Source: Kosmotoga arenicorallina S304 (GTDB lineage: Bacteria; Thermotogota; Thermotogae; Petrotogales; Kosmotogaceae). From it: a stretch of DNA of 64,000 bases. Shown here piece after piece: positions 48,261 to 58,477 of the stretch. The stretch is taken from the NCBI RefSeq assembly GCF_001636545.1, contig NZ_JFHK01000007.1, positions 32,276 through 96,275 on the forward strand. Reading direction: 5' to 3'. How positions within the stretch are numbered: the first letter of the stretch is position 1; each line of letters opens with the position of its first letter. The position numbers and the translations under genes are program-made. The notes under the pieces were generated by a model. It did not search any database, was not told the DNA's origin, and worked only from the letters and a program-made list of their open reading frames with translations.

Positions 48261-49265
48261 TCACTGCCTTTCAAGTGCTTTTACAGACTCCCTTTCCACA
48301 ATCTCTGTGGGGAGCACAACGTTTCTATAAATGGAATTTTTACTTGCTTCAAGCCTTTCTATTAAAAGTTGCGCCGCCAGGGAACCCATTTCTTCACGTG
48401 GCTGGCGAACGGTTGTAAGCGAAGGAATAACAAATGAAGCAAAGGGGGAATCATCGAACCCCATTACAGAAATATCGTCCGGGACTTTTAATCCCAGCTT
48501 GCTTAAGGCCTTTACAGCTCCAAGCGCCACATAATCATTAGCACAAAATATAGCAGTTATGTTCGCGTGTGAATTGAAGTATCTCATAACGGCTTCATAA
48601 CCATCTTCTGGATCAAAGCCAACAATTTTGCTCATGATTACCTCAACCTCTTTGTGCCTCTGGAGGTATTTCGCTATGCCTTTCTCCCTATCACGAGAGG
48701 CGTATACGTTCTGGGTTCCACGAATGTAAAATATCTTCCTGTGACCCTTGCTGGACAGGTATCTCATGGCGGCATATGCTCCCATAATATTGTCGATGTT
48801 TACCGAATCAATATGCACCTCCTCAACGGGGTAATCAACGCCAACAACAGGTATTCCGCTGTCAATAAATTTCTGCATAAAATGTTCGTCGCATTTCAGA
48901 GTGCATACCAAAACCCCATCTACCTTTCGATTAAAATATTCATCGAGGATTTCCTTTTCACGCATAGGCCTATCTTTGGCGAGGGCTACCATGACATCAT
49001 AACCTTTATTAAATGCCTTTTCATAGATCCCCGTTAGGATATTTGGATAATGGTATGCGCTCAAATTTGGAAGAACTACACCAATAGTTCCAAAAAGCTC
49101 CGAATTTTTTCGGTAAGAGGGTCTTGGCTTATAACCGAGCTTTTGCATGGCTTTCAAAACTCTTTTCCGCTTTTCTTCTGAAACCTGCGTTGAACCGTTT
49201 ATTACTCTCGAAACAGTGGCTATGGAAACCCCGGCTTCTTTTGCCACTTCTTTTATGGTAACCAT
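48261..49265 (-). CDS. LacI-family transcriptional regulator
   Basis: 334 residues from the ATG at 49265, after AGGAGGACTCAT. The N-terminal helix-turn-helix and hinge ([21 protein letters not shown]) is diagnostic. A ribose-binding-like effector domain follows ([45 protein letters not shown]). It probably senses a sugar released from the imported oligosaccharides and represses this operon. It lies between the GH1 and GH5-like genes on the same strand. Confidence 0.95.
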   Translation of the reverse strand: MVTIKEVAKEAGVSIATVSRVINGSTQVSEEKRKRVLKAMQKLGYKPRPSYRKNSELFGTIGVVLPNLSAYHYPNILTGIYEKAFNKGYDVMVALAKDRPMREKEILDEYFNRKVDGVLVCTLKCDEHFMQKFIDSGIPVVGVDYPVEEVHIDSVNIDNIMGAYAAMRYLSSKGHRKIFYIRGTQNVYASRDREKGIAKYLQRHKEVEVIMSKIVGFDPEDGYEAVMRYFNSHANITAIFCANDYVALGAVKALSKLGLKVPDDISVMGFDDSPFASFVIPSLTTVRQPREEMGSLAAQLLIERLEASKNSIYRNVVLPTEIVERESVKALERQ

Positions 49266-49275
49266 ATGAGTCCTC

Positions 49276-50637
49276 CTATTTCCAAAGGCCAAAAGGCGCA
49301 TTCAAAAAAGTGCTGAACCTTTTCGTGGTTCTGCTTTTTATTATCTCGCGATAAAGAAAGAAGCTTGGCCTTGGAGTTAAAATTCCTTTATCATAATCAA
49401 CATGAACCAGACCGAATCTCAAGGAAAATCCCCTTGCCCATTCATAATTGTCCGTTAATGACCAGTGTAAATATCCCCGGATGTCATATCCCTCTTCAAG
49501 CAATTTTTCAATCGTCGCAAGGTGGGATATAAGATAATAAGGCCTCAAGGCATCCTTATCGTCGGCAATACCGTTTTCTGTAATATATACGGGCTTCTTA
49601 TACCTTTCGCATATGGCTTTGGTCATGTTGTAAAGTCCCAATGGATATATTTCCCAGCCTGCATCGCTAACAGGCAGACCTTCTTTGGAAATGGTATTTG
49701 GTTCACAAGAAAAACCATATCCAGCCTGGCTTCTCCAGCTTATCTCAAATTCACCCGCCCTTAGAACTTGCTCTCTTCTTTTAACAAATGTGCGCGTATA
49801 GTAATTGATACCTATATAATCGGCTTTTTCACTTACGGCATCCATGAAATACCAGTTAATAAGGTTATTTGCTTCGGTGGCGCTATCATCTCCGTCTATC
49901 CAGTGAAAAGCGTAAATAACCCCAATGGGTTTTGCTGTATACTCTCTCATCGCTTCATATGAAAGGCGATGTGCCTTTATCTCGTTATCAAGGGCTTTCT
50001 TCCACAATTTTGGAGCAACAAGCGATGGTGGAAAACCAGATGGTCTTTGAAAATAGCCGAGATTGGCAACTACATTGGGCTCGTTCATTGTAGACCAAAA
50101 ATCGACCACTTCATCGAGCTCTCTCACTATAAAGGCGGAAAATTTTGCAAATTCATGAGGGCTTCTCTCGTCCAACCAGCCGCTTTTAGTAAAATCGGCG
50201 TTGCGGTTAATTTTTATTGGGTCATGCAACCACAGCGGTAATGTAAAATGATTCAGGTTGACCATTGTTTTCATACCTTTGTTTCTTATATCTATTAAAA
50301 TCTCCCTGTAACGTTCAATAGCCGAATAGTCAGCGATTTCCTTCAATTCCTCTAGGGTTTCCGCACCAAAGGTCTCCACGGGAAATATCCTTGACCATTC
50401 AATGCCAATTCTAAGAGCATTGAACCCCGATTCAATGGCGAGTTCATGAACTTCCGGGTACCTTTCCCAATACCCCAGCCCTTTTTCGGGGAGATCTCCG
50501 CTTACCACACCGTTTTCTTGCAGTAATGGATCGTGAACCCAGAGGAACCAATCTGTATTTGAATCAACCGCGTTATCGCCCATTTCAAATTGAAAACCTG
50601 ACATTGAAGCTCCAAAGAGAAAATCTTCACTGAACAT
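49276..50637 (-). CDS. GH1 beta-glycosidase
   Basis: 453 residues from the ATG at 50637, after TGGAGGTGG. It starts FSEDFLFGASMSGFQFE, the usual GH1 N-terminus. The acid/base is in FWSTMNEPNVV near residue 190 and the nucleophile in PVYITENGIAD near 358. Both catalytic glutamates are intact. It lacks a signal peptide, so it hydrolyses beta-glucosides, or beta-mannosides and galactosides, inside the cell after uptake by the Dpp-type transporter whose last gene it overlaps by 11 nt. Confidence 0.94.
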   Translation of the reverse strand: MFSEDFLFGASMSGFQFEMGDNAVDSNTDWFLWVHDPLLQENGVVSGDLPEKGLGYWERYPEVHELAIESGFNALRIGIEWSRIFPVETFGAETLEELKEIADYSAIERYREILIDIRNKGMKTMVNLNHFTLPLWLHDPIKINRNADFTKSGWLDERSPHEFAKFSAFIVRELDEVVDFWSTMNEPNVVANLGYFQRPSGFPPSLVAPKLWKKALDNEIKAHRLSYEAMREYTAKPIGVIYAFHWIDGDDSATEANNLINWYFMDAVSEKADYIGINYYTRTFVKRREQVLRAGEFEISWRSQAGYGFSCEPNTISKEGLPVSDAGWEIYPLGLYNMTKAICERYKKPVYITENGIADDKDALRPYYLISHLATIEKLLEEGYDIRGYLHWSLTDNYEWARGFSLRFGLVHVDYDKGILTPRPSFFLYREIIKSRTTKRFSTFLNAPFGLWK

Positions 50638-51568
50638 TCTTCCACCTCCAGCATGCAACATGGTGATCTTCTTCCACCTCTATCAGTTTCTGAATTCCGC
50701 ATTCTTTCGTTGCAACCGGACAACGATCATAATACTTGCACATACCTTCGTAAGCTTCTGCACTCCTGCGTTCAGGAGTTTCAAAAGTCTCCCATTTTTT
50801 GTCGAGTCGGGGCACTGAATCCAAAAGCATGCGTGTATATGGATGCAGGGGGTTGTTAAAGACCTTTTCGGTTTTTCCCGCTTCCATTATCGAACCCCTG
50901 TAAAGGATAATACTCTCGTCGCTTATGTAATAGCCCAGGGAAAGGTCGTGAGTGATGAACAATATTGAAAGGCCCTCATTTTTAAGGTCTGCAAGAATGT
51001 TCAGCACATCGATTCTGGTTGAAGCATCAAGCATGCTTATTATTTCGTCAGCCACTAGGAATTTAGTATCAAGGAGCAGCGCTCTTGCTATCAACATCCT
51101 TTGCAATTGCCCGCCACTTAACTGATGTGGAAATTTGTTAAGCACTGTCTTCGGGTTCAACCCGACAGATTCCAGGGCATTGAGTACGCGCTTATGCCAT
51201 TCATTCTCATTAACCTTCGGGAAAAATTCACTCTTGACAAGCTCAAAAATCCTGTCAGCTTTAAAAATGGGATTGAAAGAAGAAAAGGGATCCTGAAATA
51301 CCCCCTGGACAGATCGGTAATAATCTTTTAATTTGTCTCCTTCCATTGAAGATACGTCTTTCCCTTTGAAGAGAATTTTCCCTTTTGTAATGGGGATCAA
51401 CTTCAACATCATTTTGCCAATTGTTGTTTTTCCGCTTCCGCTTTCTCCTATAAGGGAAATTATTCGGCCCTCTCTTATTGAAAAGGAAACGTTGTCAACT
51501 GCTGTGAGTTTTCTTCTTCCAAATGCGCCAAGAGAATATACCTTGGTAATATCCTTAAGCTCTATCAT
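50627..51568 (-). CDS. Oligopeptide/oligosaccharide ABC ATPase (DppF/OppF-like)
   Basis: 313 residues; the ATG overlaps the previous stop (TAATG). Walker A GESGSGKTT near 41, signature LSGGQLQR near 147, Walker B FLVADEIISMLD near 170 and H-loop ITHDLSLG near 204. The C-terminal oligopeptide-type Fe-S/TOBE-like extension has the four-cysteine pattern C..CPVATKEC..C, typical of this subfamily. It pairs with the DppD-like ATPase just upstream. Confidence 0.94.
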   Translation of the reverse strand: MIELKDITKVYSLGAFGRRKLTAVDNVSFSIREGRIISLIGESGSGKTTIGKMMLKLIPITKGKILFKGKDVSSMEGDKLKDYYRSVQGVFQDPFSSFNPIFKADRIFELVKSEFFPKVNENEWHKRVLNALESVGLNPKTVLNKFPHQLSGGQLQRMLIARALLLDTKFLVADEIISMLDASTRIDVLNILADLKNEGLSILFITHDLSLGYYISDESIILYRGSIMEAGKTEKVFNNPLHPYTRMLLDSVPRLDKKWETFETPERRSAEAYEGMCKYYDRCPVATKECGIQKLIEVEEDHHVACWRWKNVQ

Positions 51569-52524
51569 TATTCGCTACCCACCTTCCAGCAAGCTACTTG
51601 ATGACCCGGCTCTACTTCAACCAATGGAGGTTCTTCATCACACCTTTCAGAAGCAACAGGGCATCTATCCTTAAATCTACAACCTATTGGAGGATTAAGA
51701 AGTTCAGGCGGCCTTCCGGGTATTCCTTTGAGAGGTGTTTCAGAATGTTTGATACCCACCTCAGGCAAAGAGGAAATAAGCAATTTCGTGTATGGATGAA
51801 GTGGTTTTTTGACAATTGTCTCTGTGGAAGCTCTTTCTACCTGTTTGCCAGCATACATGATCATAATGCTGTCTGCTACCTGATAAAGAATTGAAATATC
51901 ATGGGTTACAAAAATAACGCTTTTCACTATTTCCCTGTCCCTGAATTCGACAATCATTTTTGAAACAGCCTTTTGCGAGGAAACATCGAGGGCTGATGTA
52001 ATTTCATCTGCTAGTAGTAACGAAGGGTTCAGCAAAGTCGAGACAACCATTACCATTCGCTGATTCATTCCACCGGATAATTCGATTGGATAAAGATCAA
52101 GAACTTTTTTGTCAAGTTCGACCAGGCTCAGTCTTTCTTCAATAGTATCCTTCATTTTCGTAAAACTTTTACCGTGGTGTTCAAGAAGGTCGGAAATTAT
52201 TTGCCTTAATTTCTTTATTGGATTCAATGCATTCATTGCATATTGGGGAATGATCGAAACCTCTTTGAATCTATAAGATCTCATAGCTTCATAATCGTAT
52301 ATAGGCAGTTTGTGATTGTTCAAAATGACCTCGCCAGAATTGTATTTCATGGGCGGTTTCAGCAAAATCAACGAATTGTTCAGAGTGGATTTGCCACATC
52401 CTGATTCTCCAGCTAACCCCATTATTTCGCCATCTTTTACCTGAAAGCTGAGTCCATCTACAGCCTTTACCTCACCGCGAAGGGTCTGATAATATATTCT
52501 TAATTCATCTACCTTCAAAGCCAT
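51568..52524 (-). CDS. Oligopeptide/oligosaccharide ABC ATPase (DppD/OppD-like)
   Basis: 318 residues from the ATG at 52524, 8 nt after AGGGAG. A GTG at 52530 overlaps the previous stop (GTGA) and is the alternative. Walker A GESGCGKST near 40, signature LSGGMNQR near 152, Walker B LLLADEITSALD near 172 and H-loop VTHD near 208. The C-terminal cysteine pattern (CRFKDRCPVASERC) matches OppD-type proteins. It works as a heterodimer with DppF. Confidence 0.94.
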   Translation of the reverse strand: MALKVDELRIYYQTLRGEVKAVDGLSFQVKDGEIMGLAGESGCGKSTLNNSLILLKPPMKYNSGEVILNNHKLPIYDYEAMRSYRFKEVSIIPQYAMNALNPIKKLRQIISDLLEHHGKSFTKMKDTIEERLSLVELDKKVLDLYPIELSGGMNQRMVMVVSTLLNPSLLLADEITSALDVSSQKAVSKMIVEFRDREIVKSVIFVTHDISILYQVADSIMIMYAGKQVERASTETIVKKPLHPYTKLLISSLPEVGIKHSETPLKGIPGRPPELLNPPIGCRFKDRCPVASERCDEEPPLVEVEPGHQVACWKVGSE

Positions 52525-52526
52525 TT

Positions 52527-53378
52527 TCACATCTCCCTGAGTTTTGGATTAAATACCTCATCCAATCCTGTATTCATAAAATACATCGCTCCTACGATAG
52601 CAGTAATAGCCACTCCGGGTGGAATTGCCCACCACCACATGCCCAGCTGTATAGCATTCCACAAGACCGCTTGTTGCATCATAAGACCGAGTGAGATACC
52701 CTGTGTGGGACCAAGCCCGATAAAATCAAGAGTAGCAGCTGTTAAAATTGCTCCTCCAAATTGCAGGATGAATACCATAAATACGTATGATAACATGTTC
52801 GGCAGTATCTCAAAGACTATTATTTTCAAAGATCTCATGCCCGTTATTCTTGCAAGGTTCACAAATTCCCTTGTTTTCAATGAAAGAGTTTGCGACCGAA
52901 CGGCCCTTGCTGTCCATGGCCAGGCCGTAAACCCAATGAACACACTCTCCAGAAATACACCACGGTATTTCAAATAAGCTGCAAGAATAATCAGCAAAGC
53001 CATTGTGGGTATAACTAGGATAATGTTGGTGAACATCATGAGCAATTCATCTGCCAGTCCACCTTTATAACCTGAAAGAAATCCCACAAAAAGGCCTATG
53101 AAAGTCGCTATTCCACCTCCTACTAGTCCAACCAGAAAAGTCGATCTAAGACCGTAAACGAATTGAGAAAAGACATCTCTTCCAAAAGTCGTTGTCCCAA
53201 ACCAATATTCGCTTGAAGGAGGATTATAGCCCGGTCCGGCAAAGTCCTGAGGTCCATACTTTGCAAAATAAGGTCCGAAAATTGCCAAAAAGGCAAACAC
53301 GGCAACGATAATAACTCCTATTCTCAATTTGGTGTTTCTCAAAGCAAAAAATAGTATCTCGCTTTTCCTAAATTTCAT
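52527..53378 (-). CDS. ABC permease (DppC-like)
   Basis: 283 residues with six helices. The N-terminal OppC-type helix (GVIIVAVFAFLAIFGPYFA) is followed by the motif YWFGTTTFGRDVFSQFVYG. The EAA-like loop lies near residue 190 (LARITGMRSLKIIVFEILPN). The start overlaps the DppB stop (ATGA). Confidence 0.93.
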   Translation of the reverse strand: MKFRKSEILFFALRNTKLRIGVIIVAVFAFLAIFGPYFAKYGPQDFAGPGYNPPSSEYWFGTTTFGRDVFSQFVYGLRSTFLVGLVGGGIATFIGLFVGFLSGYKGGLADELLMMFTNIILVIPTMALLIILAAYLKYRGVFLESVFIGFTAWPWTARAVRSQTLSLKTREFVNLARITGMRSLKIIVFEILPNMLSYVFMVFILQFGGAILTAATLDFIGLGPTQGISLGLMMQQAVLWNAIQLGMWWWAIPPGVAITAIVGAMYFMNTGLDEVFNPKLREM

Positions 53379-54367
53379 GCAGTCTCACCACTCATTCCAC
53401 GTCTTACTCTCGGGTCAACAATCACATAAATGATATCTATAAAGAAGTTTGCCAGTAAGACTCCCAGAATAATGAAAAGGAAACACCCCTGAATAAGAAA
53501 ATAGTCGCCGTTTAAAATCCCTTGAAGCAGTAGATAACCAATACCTGGATAAGAGAAAACCACTTCTGTGGCCAGTGCCCCTGCCACAATAACACCGAGT
53601 TGTAAAGCTAATCCCGTGATTTGAGGAAGCACCGCATTCCTGAAAGCATATTTCCTTATGAGCTTCGCAGGAGCCCCCATAGCTTCCATATACCTCGAAT
53701 ACTCTGATTCCAGCTCGTAGATAATCATATTTCTCATACCGATTGCCCATCCTCCAAATTGAACGATAAACAGAGAGCCGAAAGGTAAAATCCAATGCTT
53801 CAGATAATCCCAGATGAATTCCCAGCTAAAACTTGGTCTCATAGAAAAACTGTATGCCCCGGATATTGGAAATATGCCAAGTACTACCCCAAAGAACCAG
53901 GCAAGAAGTATTCCAAGCCACATATATGGGGTGGCTGTTAATACATACCATATTGGCAATATAGTATTGTCGAGCTTCTTTTTCCTGGCGGCGAAAGCTC
54001 CAAACTTGTTACCTGCTATCCAGCTAAGTAATATTGCCGGAACAAGCAAAAGAATGTCGTATGGCACTGCTTTCTTTATAACATCAAAAACGGGGCTCGG
54101 AAAAAGATACACACTTGTCCCGAGATCTCCTCTGAACAGAGAGCCCCAAAAATTCAAGTACTGCTTCCACAGCGGGAGATCCAGGCTGAAAACCTTGTTG
54201 TAATAATTGTACAAAAGTTCCATGGATTCTGTTCTCATTGCCGCCCTTGATAGAAGGGTTCTTATTGGGTCGCCCGGCATGAATCGAGGGATTATCCAGT
54301 CAATGGTAACCGCAAAGAAGAAAGTGAGCAGATAGATGATTATTTTGCGTCTCAGGTATTTTCCCAC
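53375..54367 (-). CDS. ABC permease (DppB-like)
   Basis: 330 residues with a GTG start after GGGAGGAAAGATT. Typical DppB order: N-terminal helix, IPRFMPGDP motif near residue 27, six helices and the cytoplasmic loop YMEAMGAPAKLIRKYAFRNAVLPQ near 232. Separated from the binding-protein gene by a strong hairpin. Confidence 0.93.
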   Translation of the reverse strand: MGKYLRRKIIIYLLTFFFAVTIDWIIPRFMPGDPIRTLLSRAAMRTESMELLYNYYNKVFSLDLPLWKQYLNFWGSLFRGDLGTSVYLFPSPVFDVIKKAVPYDILLLVPAILLSWIAGNKFGAFAARKKKLDNTILPIWYVLTATPYMWLGILLAWFFGVVLGIFPISGAYSFSMRPSFSWEFIWDYLKHWILPFGSLFIVQFGGWAIGMRNMIIYELESEYSRYMEAMGAPAKLIRKYAFRNAVLPQITGLALQLGVIVAGALATEVVFSYPGIGYLLLQGILNGDYFLIQGCFLFIILGVLLANFFIDIIYVIVDPRVRRGMSGETA

Positions 54368-54392
54368 AATCTTTCCTCCCAGAATAGTTTAA

Positions 54393-54418
54393 CCCCGCCT
54401 TCTAACGAGAAGGCGGGG
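54393..54418 (-). other. Intercistronic hairpin between family-5 binding protein and DppB
   Basis: CCCCGCCTTCT and AGAAGGCGGGG form a perfect 11-bp stem around a 4-nt loop, followed on the minus strand by TTAAACT. It probably protects the upstream mRNA and/or causes partial termination. Confidence 0.7.
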
Positions 54419-54430
54419 GAGACGGAACTA

Positions 54431-56101
54431 TTATTTGCTCTTAAGATCTGTAAGCATCATAAGGCCACCAAGCTGCCACCTGCCAGCCCAGGTACTGGGA
54501 TAATGGAAAGGCCCGTTTTCACTGGGCCAGTTGGTCCATGCGGCTTCGCTGGCCTGGAACCACATACCATTATACCAGAGAGGAATTGCCGGCATATCTT
54601 TCAGGAAAATCTCCTCGATTTTTGAAGCTATCTCCTTTCCAGCTTCCACATCATCGAAAGGAGTCCTGTTGAACTCATCGAGAAGTTCCATAACTTCAGG
54701 GTTATCATATCTTCCAAAATTACCATTTCCCATGTAATCGCTTATGGGGAAGAATAGCCAGTGGTAGAATGTCCAGATAGTAACACTCAAATAACTTCCG
54801 AAGTTGTTTATGGCCATATCAAAACTGCCGCCATAAAGCTCATCCTGGTACCTTCCGAAATCCGGGAATTCAGCAGAGGCGTTTATTCCTACGGCTTTTA
54901 GATTGGCTGCGATTATCTTTATTGATTCCATCCAGTCGGTCCATCCGAAGGGAACAATAATCGAAAGTTCAATCTTTGAGCCGTCGGGAGCTTCCACAAA
55001 TCCATCTCCATCTTTATCTACGTAGCCAGCATCTTTGAGCATGCTCTTTGCTATATCAGGATTGTATTCAAATCCATATTTGTTGACCACATCTTCATCA
55101 TAATACTTCATCCAACCGTCCAAAGGAAGGAACCCAAGTGGATTTGATGGAAGTACCTGCTTTTCAAATACTTTCTCAACAATTTCTTCGGAGTTTATAG
55201 CGAAAGCAACCGCTTTTCTAAATTGCACATCATCCATCGGCTTTTTGGTAGTGTTCAGGAAGAGGAAAGCCGTATTGTCAGATAACATGTAAGGTACATC
55301 TTCAAACCAGGTATGAATCCCGTAAAATTTCTTAATTGTAGGAACACCAGGCAGGAAGAAGTTGCTTATGTCCAGTTCACCTTTGATAATCATTCCCAAA
55401 GCAACGTTGTTGCTAAGTGCCCTCAAATAAACAATTCTTTTGGGAGTAGGTTCAATCCCCAGCAATTCAGTTGCCCACCAGGTAGCATTTTTCAAATAAA
55501 CCATTCTATCCTGGTCATAGGTTTCTGCAAGGTATGCTCCTGTTCCTATCGGGTTTTCGTTTGCACCTGTTAAGATTGCCTCCTTTGTCCTGTCTTTCCA
55601 GAGATGCTCAGGAATGATTGGCAGCTGGTAAAGGTTTGTGGTCCACTCGTGATAAAGGGGTTCGGTGAAGTGGAATAAAAGAGTGTAGTCATCAACCTTT
55701 TCAATGTTGTCCAGCCATTTCCAGATAGTGCTGTAATGAATTTCGGGAATTTGCTTTGCCAGTTCAAAGGTGAATTTCACATCATCGGCATTAAAGAAAG
55801 TACCATCAGTCCAGCGAATTCCTTTCCTGAGTTTTAACTCATAGGTGTTAAGATCTTTCCAGCCACCGCTTTCAGCAAGCCATGGTATCATTTCATCAGA
55901 GATGGGATCATACATATAAAGGGGTTCATAGATGAGTCCTATTGTGCCGGTAACAGCAGCCCATGGGGTTATAGGATTCCAGTTATTCGGTGGCGCCCAG
56001 AGTCCTCCACCTGCGTACAGAGTTTCACTCCTCTTGTAAGTTATACCGAGTAACATTGTGCCAAGTATTAGCAATAGCACGAGGATGGTTCCCTTTTTCA
56101 T
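54431..56101 (-). CDS. Family-5 ABC substrate-binding protein (oligosaccharide/oligopeptide)
   Basis: 556 residues from the ATG at 56101, after CAGGAGGTG, with a signal peptide (MKKGTILVLLLILGTMLLG). Family-5 (SBP_bac_5) features are clear: LYAGGGLWAPPNNWNPITPW, YELKLRKGIRWTDGTFFNADDVKFT split over residues 85-110, and KAVAFAINSEEIVEKVF. In Thermotogota such proteins often bind beta-linked oligosaccharides (cellobiose, mannobiose) rather than peptides. The adjoining GH1, GH5-like and LacI genes support that here. First gene of the operon. Confidence 0.93.
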   Translation of the reverse strand: MKKGTILVLLLILGTMLLGITYKRSETLYAGGGLWAPPNNWNPITPWAAVTGTIGLIYEPLYMYDPISDEMIPWLAESGGWKDLNTYELKLRKGIRWTDGTFFNADDVKFTFELAKQIPEIHYSTIWKWLDNIEKVDDYTLLFHFTEPLYHEWTTNLYQLPIIPEHLWKDRTKEAILTGANENPIGTGAYLAETYDQDRMVYLKNATWWATELLGIEPTPKRIVYLRALSNNVALGMIIKGELDISNFFLPGVPTIKKFYGIHTWFEDVPYMLSDNTAFLFLNTTKKPMDDVQFRKAVAFAINSEEIVEKVFEKQVLPSNPLGFLPLDGWMKYYDEDVVNKYGFEYNPDIAKSMLKDAGYVDKDGDGFVEAPDGSKIELSIIVPFGWTDWMESIKIIAANLKAVGINASAEFPDFGRYQDELYGGSFDMAINNFGSYLSVTIWTFYHWLFFPISDYMGNGNFGRYDNPEVMELLDEFNRTPFDDVEAGKEIASKIEEIFLKDMPAIPLWYNGMWFQASEAAWTNWPSENGPFHYPSTWAGRWQLGGLMMLTDLKSK

Positions 56102-56328
56102 AAAAATCACCTCCTGTTGTTGATTCCCCTTCAGGGACATTTTAACGATACTATGAAAACATTTACAAACAATTTTCAGTTATTTTCGGTTATATAGGTT
56201 CAGAACAACTTAAGTGCCAATCGATGAATGTATCTATAATTTTCCACATATGAAGGATATAGAAAAACCAGAATAAAATTTTTCGTGAAAATTTCTGAAA
56301 ATGATAATAAGCAAGGAGGTAATCCAAC

Positions 56329-56712
56329 GTGCAGCAAGTAAACATGACCTTCAGCGATGAATTCAAAGGCGCAGGAAAAAACAAAAAAGGAGCAAAACTC
56401 AATATTGGTTCAGGGAGTTTTGCTCCTTATGACCTATTGCTTTTTGCTCTTGGATCCTGCCTGTATTCAACTTTTCTTGACATTTCAAACAAGATGAAAA
56501 TTCACTGGAAATTCGTTGATCTGGATATTGTTGGTGAGAAGAGACAGGAAGTCCCAACCACTCTTAAATGGTGCAAGCTCTCTATAAAAGTTCATGAAGC
56601 TTCAAACGCTGAAAAAGCGCGAAAAGCCTTTGAACTTGCGACGAAATACTGCTCCATTTATTACACTCTGTCAAAAGTCGCTAAAATTGAGTGGGAAATG
56701 GAGTTTTGCTGA
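56329..56712 (+). CDS. OsmC/Ohr-family protein
   Basis: 127 residues with a GTG start after AAGGAGGTAATCC. It has the OsmC motifs FAPYDLLLFALGSCLYSTFLDI near residue 29, with the first redox cysteine (Cys42), and TKYCSIYYTLSKVAKIE near 107, with the second. OsmC/Ohr proteins reduce organic hydroperoxides through a cysteine pair, although some members have other roles. The protein is slightly shorter than typical OsmC (about 140). It is a lone gene, convergent with the next ABC operon. Confidence 0.85.
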   Translation: MQQVNMTFSDEFKGAGKNKKGAKLNIGSGSFAPYDLLLFALGSCLYSTFLDISNKMKIHWKFVDLDIVGEKRQEVPTTLKWCKLSIKVHEASNAEKARKAFELATKYCSIYYTLSKVAKIEWEMEFC

Positions 56713-56726
56713 TAATATCAGATTTA

Positions 56727-57557
56727 TCACTTTTCTTCCTTCAAGCTAAAACCTTCCATAATGGTCTTCTGGAAAAGCAAAAGAACCAGAAGTGGCGGAA
56801 GCATGGCTATGATCGTTCCCGCCATTATGGTGTTCCAATCTGCTGCCTGAGCTTCACTTGCAAGCAGCATCTTGATACCTATCTGGACTACTCTCATATT
56901 ATTGGAATTTGTGATAATCATAGGCCATAAATATACATTCCACATATAGGTGAATTCTATGAGAAAGAGCGCTCCTATGTTCGTTTTTGAAAGTGGTACG
57001 AGAACGTTAAAAAGGAACCTAATTGGCCCTGCACCATCTATTCTCGCAGCATCCGAGAGCGAAGGTGGAACTGTCAGGAACAACTGCCTGAATAACAGGG
57101 TTCCCGTTGCACTGGCAAAAAACGGAATTGTGAGGGCGTAATAAGTATTGACCCAGCCAAAGGATCTCATCAAATCATATGTGGGGACAATACGAATGGG
57201 TAATGGCAGCATGTGGGTTATAAGAATAATGGTGAAAAAGAAGAACTTTCCCCTGAATTCGCCAAAGTACGTGAAGGCAAAAGCTGCCAATATGGAGAGC
57301 GTGATTTTGGCGAATGCAACTGCCACAGAAATAAAGGAACTGTTGAAAATAAGCCTGCCCATGTTTACAGTTGTCCAGGCTGTTTTATAATTTTCCCACA
57401 TGTGGGTGCTGGGCAAAAATCTTGGAGGAAAGCTGTACGCTTCCTTGGAATTGAAGGTGCTCATTGTAAAAGCGTAATAAACCGGAAAAATAATGACCAC
57501 AAGCATAATCGAAAGAAAGATATATGATAAAACGATTTTACTCTTTTTTTGCTTCAC
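56727..57557 (-). CDS. ABC permease (UgpE/MalG-like), system 2
   Basis: 276 residues with a GTG start after GGTGG. Six helices; EAA loop near residue 180 reads SLSDAARIDGAGPIRFLFNVLVPLSK. The sequence closely parallels the permease at 33033-33872 (both have VNTYYALTIPF or VNTYWAMTIPF and ATGTLLFRQ or ATNTFLFRQ), so the two systems are paralogues. It ends the operon. Confidence 0.92.
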   Translation of the reverse strand: MKQKKSKIVLSYIFLSIMLVVIIFPVYYAFTMSTFNSKEAYSFPPRFLPSTHMWENYKTAWTTVNMGRLIFNSSFISVAVAFAKITLSILAAFAFTYFGEFRGKFFFFTIILITHMLPLPIRIVPTYDLMRSFGWVNTYYALTIPFFASATGTLLFRQLFLTVPPSLSDAARIDGAGPIRFLFNVLVPLSKTNIGALFLIEFTYMWNVYLWPMIITNSNNMRVVQIGIKMLLASEAQAADWNTIMAGTIIAMLPPLLVLLLFQKTIMEGFSLKEEK

Positions 57558-57569
57558 AGCTCACACCAC

Positions 57570-58451
57570 CTATCCATAGAAGACTCTTCGCTCAGCATAT
57601 TTGAATTGGAGCGCTGTGAGAATTGCTACAAACACAAAAAGCACCACAGATTGCGCTGAAGCAAAACCGGTATCTAAATTTATGAACCCATCCCGGTATA
57701 GTTTATATACCAATACCTCTGTCGCATTTCCGGGACCGCCCTTAGTCATGATATCAATCAATCCAAATACCTGGAAAAAAGCGTAAAGCATATTCATTAT
57801 AAGAAGAAAAAAGGTTGTTGGTGAAAGAAGCGGCAGGGTAATCTTAAAGAACTTTCTTGCACTCGAAGCCCCGTCAATAGAAGCAGCTTCTAAAAGCTCT
57901 TCCGGGATGGTTTGCAATCCTGCTAGAAAGAAGATTATATTGTAGCCAAGCATTTTCCACGAAGCTGCAATGATTACGATCACCAGAGCGAGATTTCCAT
58001 TCATCATCCAGTTCAGCTTTACACCAAATAGAGAATTGATTATATAGACTATTGGCCCACTGGAAGGATCAAACATCAACGCCCAGATTGTACCGGCAAC
58101 TGCTGGCGAAATAGCATATGTCCAGATAAAAAGGGTCCGATAATAATTCAATCCTTTTAGTCTCTGATTGAGAACGACTGAAATCAACAAGCCAATTGTA
58201 AGTCCCAATACGACAACAGCAGCAGCAAAAATAAGAGTAATAAGCAAGCTATGAATATAATCTGCTGACTTGAAGAGCTTGGTGAAATTGTATAGTTTCA
58301 CGAAAAACAACCTGTCGCCAAAAGGGGAAACCCTGAAAAAGCTCATGTACAGAGACTGTATTGTGGGAATTATAAGAAAAATTATCACCACGACAATAGA
58401 CGGCAAAACCAGTATATAAGGGAGAATTTTATTAGGAAACCTTCTTTGCAT
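57570..58451 (-). CDS. ABC permease (UgpA/MalF-like), system 2
   Basis: 293 residues after AAGAGGTGG. Six helices; EAA loop near residue 190 (ELLEAASIDGASSARKFFKITLPLL), and TKGGPGNATEV before the last loop. Closely parallels the permease at 33882-34748. Preceded by a hairpin after the binding-protein gene. Confidence 0.92.
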   Translation of the reverse strand: MQRRFPNKILPYILVLPSIVVVIIFLIIPTIQSLYMSFFRVSPFGDRLFFVKLYNFTKLFKSADYIHSLLITLIFAAAVVVLGLTIGLLISVVLNQRLKGLNYYRTLFIWTYAISPAVAGTIWALMFDPSSGPIVYIINSLFGVKLNWMMNGNLALVIVIIAASWKMLGYNIIFFLAGLQTIPEELLEAASIDGASSARKFFKITLPLLSPTTFFLLIMNMLYAFFQVFGLIDIMTKGGPGNATEVLVYKLYRDGFINLDTGFASAQSVVLFVFVAILTALQFKYAERRVFYG

Positions 58452-58477
58452 TTTACCACCTCTTGGTCAAGACTAAA

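Noticed and set aside
46496..48330. Open frames antisense to the GH5-like and LacI genes
   Set aside because: They are shadows of well-supported genes, without SD or family resemblance.
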